NCBI RefSeq assembly: GCF_000182565.1
Contig: NW_015971538.1
Span: 1,484,983 to 1,548,982 of the forward strand
Length of the DNA: 64,000 nucleotides
Source: Spizellomyces punctatus DAOM BR117
Lineage: Eukaryota; Chytridiomycota; Chytridiomycetes; Spizellomycetales; Spizellomycetaceae
Reading direction: 5' to 3'
Shown here: in pieces, positions 35,302 through 47,655 of the stretch
Layout of the letters: each line of letters opens with the position of its first letter
How positions within the stretch are numbered: position 1 is the first letter of the stretch
Translations under genes and position numbers: made by a program
The notes under the pieces: generated by a model
What the model saw: only the letters and a program-made list of their open reading frames with translations
Told to the model about the DNA's origin: nothing
Database searches by the model: none

Positions 35302-37304
35302 ATGACCGTTGACGAAGGCGGCCAACGCTTTGTGCTGCCCACCGTAGCAGATAACCCGAATGGGTGGGGCCCGTCGACCATTCCAGAGGAACTCTCACAG
35401 GTTCCGTATGCACCATACTCAAAATCCGATCGTCTGGGAAAGATTGCAGACTGGACCGCACCAGCTGGCAGTGACGGATATGGATACGACAGACGCTTTG
35501 GGGGAGATGGCGACCGCAGACGTCGCTTTGGTCCTGCGCAAGAATCCTTTGGAAGCGGTCTTTCGTCCATGTTTGCATACACGGTGGCCGCCGACGACGA
35601 AGCCACTTTCTCAGTCGTGGACCGTCAGAGCACTACCCAGAAAAAGCCAGGGTTCAAAACTCAACGGGGCGCGAGAGCAGGTGGACGAGGCGGTGGTGCG
35701 TGGCAATCTAGGACTGGCAGTCAGGCTGGTGGTGCCAGGAGGGATGACAGACGAGGCCAGCAGGGACCCCGGAGGCGTTATGGTGGCTATAATGATAAGC
35801 CAACCAGGATCAGGGATGCGAGTGTCCAAGTCGGTCCGGAGTGGAAGGTTATTGAAGAACTAGATTTTCCGCGAATGAACAAACTGTACTACGAAGTGGA
35901 AGAACCTGAGGACCTGTAAGTATTCTTCACAATGCTCGTGAGCTACGGTCACTGGGAGTAGATGGGATGTCATTATCTTCTTTGGCTTGACCTATAATGG
36001 AAGATCCAAACTGTATTCACACTGTCTGATTTCTACTTGCTGGTCACGGTGGGACGGCCGTTAATATCGTATGATATTTGCATTGACTTTTGTTAATCTC
36101 TCTTCAGATCGGGTCACGGTGTTTTCAACTACTACGATAAAACATTTGATCGCATCAATACCAAGCAGGAAAAACCTTTGCAGCAGATTGATCGCAACTT
36201 CCTCAACGTAACCGCCAGCGATGACCCGGTTCTTGTCAGTCATGCGAAGAGGGCATCAGAAGGGGTCACTGTTTACTCCACGGACAACGTCTTAGCTACA
36301 TTGATGTGTGCTACCCGCGCTGTGTATTCGTGGGATATCATCGTCAATAAGCAGGACAACAAGCTGTTCTTTGACAAGCGTGACGGTGGAGCTTTCGATT
36401 TTGTGAGTGTGAATGAAAATGCAGCTGACCCGCCGATGGATGGAGCCGACAAGGACAATATCAACACACCTCAAGCGCTGGCCATGGAGGCGACGTACAT
36501 CAACCGCAATTTCTCTCAGCAAGCGCTTAGAGACAACGAAAAGGTTGTAATGCCACAGCGTAACCCGTTCGACGAGAACAGCCAATCTGAACCAACCCCA
36601 TCCCTTGCTTACCGATACCGACAATGGAGTCTTGGGGACGGCATCAGCCTTGTCGCTCGTACCCAAATCGATGCCGCCCTGCATCAACCTGGCGCCAATT
36701 CCCAACAGCCCACCGGTGTCCTGAAGCCCAAGAGCTCAGCGCACCCACCCACTGACACTTACTTCGTGAACGTGAAGGCATTGAACGAGTTCGACTCCCG
36801 CGCTCCGGGAAGCGGTGGTGCCCCTGATTGGAGGCAGAAGCTTGACTCTCAACGTGGAGCTGTAATGGCCACTGAGATCAAGAACAATGGGAACAAATTG
36901 GCACGGTGGGCTATGGAAAGCATTCTGTCTGGTGCGGATCAGCTCCGTCTTGGATTTGTGTCAAGAGTAAATCCGAAGGATCGTAACAGGCATACGATTT
37001 TGGGAACAAGCGCATTCAAGCCTCGCGATTTAACCAGTCAAATGAACTTCAACGTTGGTAATGGATGGGGTATCTTGAAAATGTTTGTGGATTTATGTGT
37101 AAATACCCTGGAAGATGGAAAATACGTTCTTGTAAAAGATCCAAACAAGGTACGTCCAAGCGTGGGAGGGTCTCTACATTACCCGCTGACCCCCTTCCTA
37201 TTTAGCCCTTGCTTCGATTGTACTCGGTTCCAGATGACACGTTTGAGGCAGAAGAAGACGTGCCTGAAAACGTTAGTGAGGCAGTGGAGGATCAGGACCA
37301 GTAG
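35302..37304 (+). CDS. EIF3D: Translation initiation factor 3 subunit D
   Basis: eIF3d, the cap-binding peripheral subunit of eIF3. The start at 35302 (MTVDEGGQRFVLPTVADNPNGWGP) matches the family N-terminus that docks to eIF3e. A basic Arg/Gly stretch with RDASVQVGPEWKVIEELDF follows, then after the intron at about 35917-36106 GHGVFNYYDKTFDRI and the large cap-binding fold (ASDDPVLVSHAKRA, YSTDNVLATLMCATRAVYSWD, LFFDKRDGGAFD). Later NEFDSRAPGSGGAPDWR, RWAMESILSGADQLRLGFVSR and FNVGNGWGILKMFVD follow. The last exon gives RLYSVPDDTFE and an acidic tail ending EDQDQ, TAG at 37302-37304. Full length for the family with only two or three introns. Confidence 0.97.
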
Positions 37305-37419
37305 TGCTGCAATATCTACTTTTGCATATTTTTCAATATAAATAAAAATCCGGCACAAAATACTTATTTCAATTACGCGGGAACGATACAAGAAAATACA
37401 TATGTTGCGTCACCCAAAA

Positions 37420-39434
37420 TTAATATGGTTGATATGCTTGAACTCGTTGAGATGGGGGAGGCTGCGCGACATAACCGTAACCTGGCTGCGGAGAACCGTA
37501 ATTAGTTTGCGGTTGTTCGTATGACGAACCGTATCCGGGATGGGAATTGCCATGTTGTGGGGCGTATACTGCATTGGAGAAGGTTAGCTCTAAAGACATG
37601 CAGTAAAAGTAACGGAACATGTTCACCATTTGGATGTCGGTATTGAGCGAGATATGCATCCATAAGCTTGTGATATATGGAGCACGCCCTTGAGAATCGA
37701 TCGTTCACAGCGCTCAGCTCGTCTTTAAGCCAGTTTTGAGTCCATGTGCCGAACCTAGCATCTTCATGTGTAACTTTACCTTGTTTCGCACGGTATGTTT
37801 CTAAAAGTTTCACCAGCTTAGGCCTCATCATCAAAATATCGTGATAGAGTTGCTACAGAGGAAAACAGTTATGGTGCCCGATTATACACTATCCTGCTCT
37901 GATATCAGCATGCTAACCTGCAAATTTTCATTCTCCGAGAAATTATCTCTCTTTGGATCCAAGGTCGATAGTAGATGGTTAAAGTCTTGAATCTTCCGGG
38001 CGTTGGCCAGGACCTCAGACTCTCCATCCTTCGATGCTCGAGAAGCCTCAGCAACAGCTGCTGCTGTAGACCCTGGCCCTTCCACCTTTTCCACGTAGTT
38101 TGAAGGAAAAATCCCAATGCGACCCCGAACTTCACCTTTCCACCATTCTTGGAATGTCGTCGCATCATAAACATTGATATACTCCCCCCGCTGCAGGCGT
38201 AACTCCCCTTCTTCCGCTCCAGGAAAATCGTAGAGCGCTCGAACTTGAAACAAGACTTTCGGTCCCGTCTGAAGAACAATATTGTTAGAAGTGGGTGCAG
38301 CTGAATTATGTTATGAAACCTCACTTGGATAGGTTTAGGTTGCTGTGCTGGTTGTGACGACGGCGTCTGTGCCATTTACATAATTCGTCAAAATCCACAC
38401 ATGGTAAGCAATGATATAGGCCACCTTACTTTGGCAGATCTGTTTGCTTCTTGGGCGGACAGAGACAGGGCCAGCTAGAGGACTATGTGAATTTCTAATG
38501 CAGCGATACTCTTGCATCGAAAGCATTCCAAGCTTACCGCTAGTTGGAGCTCCTCATCCTCCTTCTCCTTACTTAACATTGCTTGAGTCTGAATAGAGGC
38601 ATCAGATTTGTTTAAAGTGCTTCGCATAGTGTCGTCGGCACATGTACCTTAACCACGTCGGGTTTATGTGGTGCCGGGAACTGGTAACCTGCCGAAATAC
38701 GATGGTTTAGGTCAAGATGCTCAATTGCAGCAGTGTGATAGTGATCATCTTCACCTTGAGATTTGAGCTGATTGTAGGTGTCGACCATGAACCTAGATAT
38801 CGGCGGCATCAGCACTTGCTCTCACTCCAAATGCGGAATCTTTGGCGGGCTACCTACCCAAGTGAAGGATCTCGCCCAAATTCCTCTGCCCATTGTTGAA
38901 TGAAGTCCAATACCCTAGTCCTAACAACTTCATGTACTGCTTTGCCTGAGACCACGCGAACCAGTGCGTCAACGAACGCTCGGGAAGAGATCTCTCGTCG
39001 GAGAGGCTTCCCGCAGTTGTGAACAAGCGAATTGGCGACAGTAAGCGCAAATAGTACAACCTGCGACAATAACCCCATGTCAGACTTTCTGAAGGAGCAG
39101 TACTGGCATTCTCCTTACATTCACATTCCTGTGCTGGACGCGCTTTGTTAAAATCTGGACTGCTTCACGGGCTGAAGCCTCAGAGCTAGATATGGCAACG
39201 ACAATTCAGCAAAGGGACACCATTTATACACTTGAAGACTTATCCATTCAAGGTCTGGTGTACTTACGTATCGGCCTTCTCACATATCTCAATGATAAGC
39301 CCCCAGTCCTCACCTGTGTTCGTTTCACTTGTAGCTTTGGCTGAGGCAGTTTATAATAGATGAGATACTGCTCGCAATCAAAACAAACCAGGTAAAGGAG
39401 CTAAGGCCTTACTGATGAGTTCCTCGAGAGACAT
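37420..39434 (-). CDS. HSE1: HSE1/STAM, ESCRT-0 subunit
   Basis: ESCRT-0 partner of Vps27 that binds ubiquitinated cargo on endosomes. MSLEELIT is encoded by a small first exon (start 39434) and spliced to KATSETNTGEDWGLIIEICEK, the VHS domain start. VHS continues with EAVQILTKRVQHRNVNVQL, ALTVANSLVHNCGKPL, and VLDFIQQWAEEFG. A UIM is visible (EDEELQLAIALSLSAQEA). The SH3 domain is VRALYDFPGAEEGELRLQRG...WWKGEVRGRIGIFPSNYVE. The C-terminal helical core (KIQDFNHLLSTLDPK...LVKLLETYRAKQG) pairs with Vps27, and a Gly/Pro/Tyr/Gln-rich tail ends QRVQAYQPY with TAA at 37420. The VHS-UIM-SH3-core order is diagnostic. Confidence 0.94.
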
Positions 39435-39609
39435 TGCAATATAAAGGTTGGCAAGTTTGGCCAGATGATTGTTGAAATTACCTATTCTTGGGTCAGTAGG
39501 CGTCGGGGCTTCGCAGCATGTCACACAAGATCGCGTGATCCGTGACTCATTCAGCTCGAAAAGGTCGATCCTTTGCAACATACCATGAGTGCTGCCGAGG
39601 GATCTTCAA

Positions 39610-41949
<2,340 letters not shown>

Positions 41950-42084
41950 TGTAACATTGCTACGCACAACTCTGGATATGCTCTTTTAGAGCCTGCTAGC
42001 CGAGCAATAATCGGAATTGTGGACTAATTATACGTTCTTCCCACATCACAATTATCATCGAAATTTGAACAATGTTTCCACTAC

Positions 42085-42744
42085 TCAAAAGCTTTCCAAA
42101 TGTACAATCATTTTAGCCAAACTTCCAACATCTTCAAGGCCCGGTCCCTGGGCCGATAGACTCTTCCCATTAGCGAGACCTTGGTGTTGTCGGAGATCTC
42201 CCTTCGCTCCAGGAGGTCGCAGCCATCCCCCGGCCTGATCCACATCCCACCCGCTCTTGGCTGCTAATTCCATGGCCTCTGCTGGTGCCCCTAGTCCCAA
42301 TAATGCAGCAGCATCCACAGCGGAAATGCTTTCATAGGAATTGGCTATCAAAGCAAATGTTCGCTCCTGAACTGCATTCCTAAGTCGAAGCACTAGGACT
42401 TCCAGTATTGATGACCATTGTGTCGACGCCATGGCTGAATATACGGAAGGTAGATCCCGATTCCACAAATGGCTTGCGACTGTAGTCACGGCTGCGAACT
42501 CGGGGGTTTGTTGATCTCTGGGCGTTCGTTTAGCGACCAATCGAGCGGCAGGAAGGTCATTTTGAATGAGATGAGCTAGTTGGAGAACCGAGTATAGGCT
42601 GGGTTCGTTTCCGCTAGGTACCGCCCCTGCTGGCCCATCCATGGGAGAGGACAGCACCAGAGAATTCCGCAGTTCGAGGTCTTCCGCTAAGGCTATGAGT
42701 TGGGGTATGTCGCCCTTGGAAATGCATTGGTATATCTCGTCCAT
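42085..42744 (-). CDS. CSN8: COP9 signalosome subunit 8
   Basis: Smallest PCI-type subunit of the COP9 signalosome, which removes Nedd8 from cullins. Intronless, 219 residues. It matches CSN8 through VLQLAHLIQNDLPAARLVAKR, HLWNRDLPSVYSAM with TQWSSILEVLVLRLRNAVQERTF, ALIANSYESISAVDAAALLGL and MELAAKSGWDVDQAGG (human counterparts IWQRDFPGIYTTI, HQWSE, FALVSQAYTSI, GWQAD). It ends SLAKMIVHLESF, TGA at 42085. CSN8 is absent from baker's and fission yeast, so its presence indicates a fuller signalosome. Confidence 0.88.
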   Translation of the reverse strand: MDEIYQCISKGDIPQLIALAEDLELRNSLVLSSPMDGPAGAVPSGNEPSLYSVLQLAHLIQNDLPAARLVAKRTPRDQQTPEFAAVTTVASHLWNRDLPSVYSAMASTQWSSILEVLVLRLRNAVQERTFALIANSYESISAVDAAALLGLGAPAEAMELAAKSGWDVDQAGGWLRPPGAKGDLRQHQGLANGKSLSAQGPGLEDVGSLAKMIVHLESF

Positions 42745-42853
42745 TATACAGTGGCAAAGATCTCAGGAAACGAAGAACTCCCAGATCAAGGTTTCGGGGT
42801 GGTGAGTCATATAGGGGGAGACCCGACAAAAGAAAAGGCGAGAGCAGTTCAAC

Positions 42854-42924
42854 TCCGCATCGGGGAATCGAACCCCGGCCACCGCGGTGAAAGCGCGGGA
42901 TCCTAACCACTGGACCAATGCGGA
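42854..42924 (-). tRNA. tRNA-Glu (anticodon UUC)
   Basis: 71-nt cloverleaf without intron, read on the minus strand. Acceptor stem TCCGCAT/ATGCGGA, anticodon stem CCGCG/CGCGG around loop CTTTCAC (anticodon TTC), T stem CGGGG/CCCCG around TTCGATT. Internal promoter boxes are intact: A box TGGTCCAGTGG and B box GGTTCGATTCC. T-runs at 42833-42836 and 42828-42831 (minus strand) are the Pol III terminator. It lies about 110 bp upstream of the CSN8 start. Confidence 0.96.
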
Positions 42925-43427
42925 CTACAAATGCAGTTGGCATAAGGTCCTATCGTAATATTAAGAAATCTGGTAACTTGCCGATTATGCATGTAACAAA
43001 GTAGAATTGCCACTTCTTAATGAGATGTCAAATAGACAAACAATATCATAGCAGTCGTTCATCAATCTTCTTTCTTTTTCAATTGACCATATCTAGCGGT
43101 AAACGGTTTCGGTCATTAATCCATCAAAACCGGCCCATGATTCGTAATGGTCAATTAATGGAGGTTCCCACTGTCTACGCGGCCACTTGATATACTCGAA
43201 ATACGATACCTAGTAAATTAAATGGAAACTACAACCGATTGTAACCGTATTCGTGCGAAAACGAAGGAAGTATAATAAGATTTCCAATGTCGACTTATGG
43301 AAGTCAGCATGAAGGAGGTTTTCTTCGTAAGCTTCAATTCGCTATAGCAGACAACGGTATTGTAACAAAGTCACACAAAACAGTGTAGTCATGAAATTGA
43401 CAAAAAGGACCGGTCGGAGAAGCAAGC
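42925..43427. other. Spacer between the two tRNA-Glu genes
   Basis: About 500 bp of AT-rich sequence without a credible reading frame, homology or RNA structure. The two tRNA genes flanking it are identical, but their flanks are not, so the duplicated unit, if any, has diverged outside the tRNA. Confidence 0.5.
43402..43406 (-). terminator. Pol III T-run terminator of the second tRNA-Glu
   Basis: Five Ts on the minus strand about 21 nt beyond the 3' end of the tRNA at 43428-43498, the standard Pol III stop signal. Confidence 0.6.
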
Positions 43428-43498
43428 TCCGCATCGGGGAATCGAACCCCGGCCACCGCGGTGAAAGCGCGGGATCCTAACCACTGGACCAATGCGGA
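43428..43498 (-). tRNA. tRNA-Glu (anticodon UUC), second identical copy
   Basis: Identical over all 71 nt to the tRNA at 42854-42924: same acceptor stem, TTC anticodon, A box and B box, no intron. Both copies are on the minus strand with start points 574 bp apart. Intact and presumably functional. Confidence 0.96.
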
Positions 43499-43816
43499 TG
43501 CGTTACAGCTCTTTACTTCTGCATATTGACATCGCGTTTACAGTTGGCAGATTGTATCATGGTTTAGAATACAAGTATATAAGCACTTTGATGAGTAGCT
43601 CGTGCCGTGGTGTTCGACTGTCATCCAGAGTGGAAAGATGGCAAGCCTGGAACGATGGCACTCATTCTATTAAAAACTACCAAGGCAGTTTTGATGACAC
43701 CTTGAATACCAGGGTCCTGGGCTCGTGGTAGCGTTGCTAGGTTTTCGATTACGTACTCGCGAACTGGGAGTCGTTGGACGTGGCGGAAACCAACTCTAGT
43801 GGTCGCCCGTTGTTAA
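43499..43816. promoter_or_regulatory. Upstream region of Golgi pH regulator gene
   Basis: 318 bp between the tRNA 5' end and the next plus-strand ATG. It holds a TATA-like AGTATATAAG near 43572-43583 and no supported gene; a 79-codon plus-strand frame here has no homology. It probably serves as promoter for both neighbours. Confidence 0.35.
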
Positions 43817-46017
43817 ATGGCATTTCAAAACTCCTCCGCTGCATCCCTATTGTTCACTGATCCTCTCAGGAGCACGCCAACAACTGCCAATCTTATCCAA
43901 TCTACACTAGTAGTATGGGGCTCACAACTGGTTTTCTTTGGTGTGGGTTGGGTGTTTGTTATGGAGAAGTTGTTCAAGGACTATGAGGTCAGGAATGGTC
44001 TCGTTCGGATAGTCTTTGCAGCAACGTTTGCCGCGAGCTGCACGTTATTTGAGATGATAATCTTTGAAATTGGGGGCGTACTGGACGCGAGGTATTGCCG
44101 CCACCTGTGCAAACACGATAACCGGACTGACAGTCAGCATTTTTTTCTCTACCAGTTCCCGATGGTTACATTGGAAGATTACCCTCTATGTCATGCTAGT
44201 CAACGTAATTGCCCTTTTGCCCTTCTATCAATTCTACATTTGCTTTGCCGAACGAGAAAGTGGTAAGGGGATCGGTGCTGCAAAGCTTGTTGTGAAACTC
44301 ATGCGTTGACTAATTCTGGTCTTTCTGCTCAGTATGGCTTCGAAGTAATAGATGGGCTTTGGCTACTTGCTGCTGGATAGTATATCTCTACTTGTTTTGG
44401 AAAATAGGAGACCAATTTCCCATCAATACTGCCCAAGATCGCGCTGCGAGCAGTAGGTTTCCCAATCCATTTGTAATATGTCCGGTGTGAGTTCTTACGA
44501 TGCATGATGGACCCCTAGGCATTTTTTTTGGAATTGAGCCAGGGATGGGGCGAGTTGGAGTCATAGGCGTGACTATAATGGCCATCCTGTCAGGATTTGG
44601 CGCTGTCAATTCTCCGTATACCACGCTATCCTTCTTTCTACGGTAGAATCCATCCCAAAATCAGCCCTCCCCTTTGCCGGTCTCACATTTTGGCAGTCAG
44701 GTTACAGACACGGACGTAATCTCAGCAGAAAAGAAGCTTCTCCAGACGATGGACATGGTCTTGAGCAAGAAGAAGAAGATCCTTCTCGCTCAACGACGAC
44801 AGCAGGCTATGGGGGAGGTGCGGATTGCTCTCTTGATTGGATTTTCGGGTTTCGACGAAGAACCCGTAGAACGTATTATTCGCTCACATATCCCACTCTG
44901 GTAGCAACACATCGTGGGCGTTGGTGGATTCATGAGGAACATGTTCAATAAAGTTACTGGGGGATTTGGTCTGGGTAATGAAAGTACGTACTAGGTAAAG
45001 TGAACATTCCGGTAGACTACGCTGAACATGTTCATCTTTAGATATCGGCATTTTGGCTCACGAAATCAAAGCGCTTGAAACAGTTATGCAGCAATTATTT
45101 ATGGATCTCGATGATCTTAACTCTGAACGGGTATGCAGAGAATGTCATGGCGACCACGGGCAGAGACATAATAGCGCTCTTGATACGAAAAGGAACGCAT
45201 CAAATATTCTAAAACCTTCAAAGGGCACTATTTTAATATTCTGGGATACATATTCTCTGCATATTGTTTGTGGAAAGTGTTTACGGTACGCTACCAGTCA
45301 TATTCTCTGAAGGAATGCAATATACTTATTATCGACGAGTGCATCTCGCAGTCAACACTGAACATTGTATTCAACCGTGTGGGGGGAACCGACCCAGTGA
45401 CACATGGATTGAATCTATTGGTACATCACGTTGGAATTGAGGTGGACGTGACCTTCTGGGCTCCTCAGCTATCATTTGTATTTGTTGGAGTGCTTGTGGT
45501 GTGCTCCATCCGCGGATTGCTCATTCAGTTTATGAAGGTAATGATATCCGTTGCCGGCTATCGTGAAGAAATCCAACGATTCATCTCTTTGCGCAATTAG
45601 TTCTTCCGTGCATTCTCATCCTCCCTATCACCCAACAACATTGTGCTTTTCTTGGCACACGTAATGGGAATGTATTTTCTGAGTACTGTGCTGATGATGC
45701 GAATGAGTGTTCCTCCCCAATACCGGACAATCATCACGAATGTCCTCGGAAGAATTGAATTCAACTTTTACCACCGATGGTTTGACGTTATATTTTTGGT
45801 TAGTGCTATCGCAAGTGGTGGATTCATTATGGTCTGTATCGTATTCTCCTTAGTGTCTTGAAGTGGACGTACCGAGAAGAGCTAATGCAACACTTTGTGA
45901 CAGATCCTTACACAACTGCAGAAGCAGCGAGATCTTGATAATGCTATATGGGCTGGTGGCGGACCAAGTGCCGGTGGACGAGGGGTGTTAGGGAAAACGA
46001 AGCCCTTGTATGATTGA
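43817..46017 (+). CDS. Golgi pH regulator (GPHR/GPR89 family) membrane channel
   Basis: Polytopic membrane protein of the GPHR/GTG family, an anion channel that keeps Golgi pH. From [10 protein letters not shown] the first segments are [28 protein letters not shown] and [23 protein letters not shown], then [23 protein letters not shown]. The cytosolic loop contains the coiled [19 protein letters not shown]. The family core [22 protein letters not shown] with [14 protein letters not shown], then [37 protein letters not shown] and a final segment follow. The C-terminus is [11 protein letters not shown] at 46015-46017. Nine or so transmembrane segments over about nine exons. Some short internal exons (44330-44650) are read only in part. 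Confidence 0.9.
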
Positions 46018-46270
46018 CAGGTCACCTTCCGAGATGATGAAAGACTCCCATTTTCTGTAGCTGGAGACGGAAGAGTCGGGTATTAAACACGGTCTTGATT
46101 TAGCTCTGGGTGAAACGAATGAAGTTGCGCTTCTGCACCAAGATAGTCCCTTGTATAGACGTGACGTATGGCGTAGCGTATGTTGAATATATAGGAATCA
46201 CGCAATAACAACCGTCAGGCTCCTCACAGATTGGGGCAACCCTGATCACTGTCAATTTTTCTTTCTCATT

Positions 46271-47301
46271 TTTAGAGATCCTGCCTCTCAGTTGCCTGAT
46301 TTAATAGCCCCTCCTCTTTTAACAGTTCTTCAATCTCATGTGGTTTGTAAAGCTTGTATATCACCTTGCCTCCTGAACTACGATGGAGGGTGGCAAATTC
46401 CACTTCAAACAAGATTTGGAAAGGATACGGTCAGAACACTCGTTGTATCTCACAGGTTCATAGAGACGCTTACATTTGTCGCTACCCATGTTGGTGGTAT
46501 CCATTGTTTTTGACAGCACTTTGATTGCCAGACTCTTTGCTTCCTTTAGTCCCATTTCCTCCTTGTAATCTTGCTTCAAGATGCTTTGCGCGTTTGATGA
46601 GTTTGCTCCGATGCAGGTTGCCTTCCATCCGCTGTAATTTCCAGATGGGTCAGAATGGTAAAGCTGGAAGCCAAAATGCTCATCGTATCCGGCGTATAGG
46701 AATGACACTCCGAAGGGGCGTAGGCCTAATTTGCAGTCAATTACTGTCGCTCGACACGGATTCTTGGGGCTTTGCCCATGCCTTCAAGTTCGGCAGTAAA
46801 TACCTCCATATTGTGTGTAGCCTTGCTTCAGATCACAGAGTCGTTGTACTAATTGCTCTACTGGTATCGGTTCATCATAAGTGAAAAGATACTTTTGTGC
46901 TTCCAGGCGCGAGTAGTTGATGAGGGTGTTCGCATCTGCTGTAATCCCTGCCACAGCACAGCATGCGTGGCTACCGAAAACACGTTAAATCGGGTATTAA
47001 GCACCCGAAGTCAGGGCATAAAACCACCACTTACTCGCTTAGCTGGTAGACTTTCTCACTGCTTGCTGTTTGTTCCAACAATTTACTTGCCACCTTCTTC
47101 TCTGCTGCCAGAACAACGCCATCTGTTCCAAGGATGCCCAACGCCGTTCCGGCGTGGGAGATAGCTTCCATCGCATATTCCACCTGGTACAGCCGGCCTA
47201 CAGACGAAGCATAAGTCAATGCACAAGGGATGCTCACAATTTGAGAATATCCTGCCTTCTGGGGAGAAGATGGTTGTCCGTGAATCGTAACGGCGAGCCA
47301 T
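46271..47301 (-). CDS. PSMA4: 20S proteasome subunit alpha-3 (PSMA4/Pre9)
   Basis: Alpha-ring subunit of the 20S proteasome. Start at 47301: [17 protein letters not shown] spliced to [15 protein letters not shown], the proteasome alpha N-terminal signature of PSMA4. Then [107 protein letters not shown] and [12 protein letters not shown]. The last exon carries [27 protein letters not shown] and ends ERQDL with TAA at 46271. No catalytic Thr, as expected for an alpha subunit. About six introns. Confidence 0.95.
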
Positions 47302-47655
47302 AGTTTATAGTTTTCCTTGACAACGAAGGTAAGGTAGGTGGATGACGCCGGATGTGGATGGTCACCTAGTAGGCGCGCTCGTGGTGACGAGTCTACTGTT
47401 AGTCCAAGCTGACTGAAGCCACGTGACTTGTCACCTTTCGTACCAAGTTCTGATCGTAGCGACAGCTTCTGATAATGACAGCACTACTTGTATGATGCAG
47501 ACTGGATCTATACTGCTTTACATTCCTATCAATGCTCTATCCCAATTTATCATATGCACCTGCGCACTGCGGAGCATATCCGGTGAATACGTCAACACAA
47601 CTTGTAAGAAGTCTGGAGCACCTGTCCACGTGATTTTGAGTCCGCTTGGGCGGAC
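47302..47655. promoter_or_regulatory. Divergent promoter region, PSMA4 / STK36
   Basis: 354 bp between divergent start codons. It contains a CCACGTGA box at 47419-47426. No Rpn4-type PACE motif (GGTGGCAAA) was seen, so the usual ascomycete proteasome regulon element is absent here. Confidence 0.35.
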
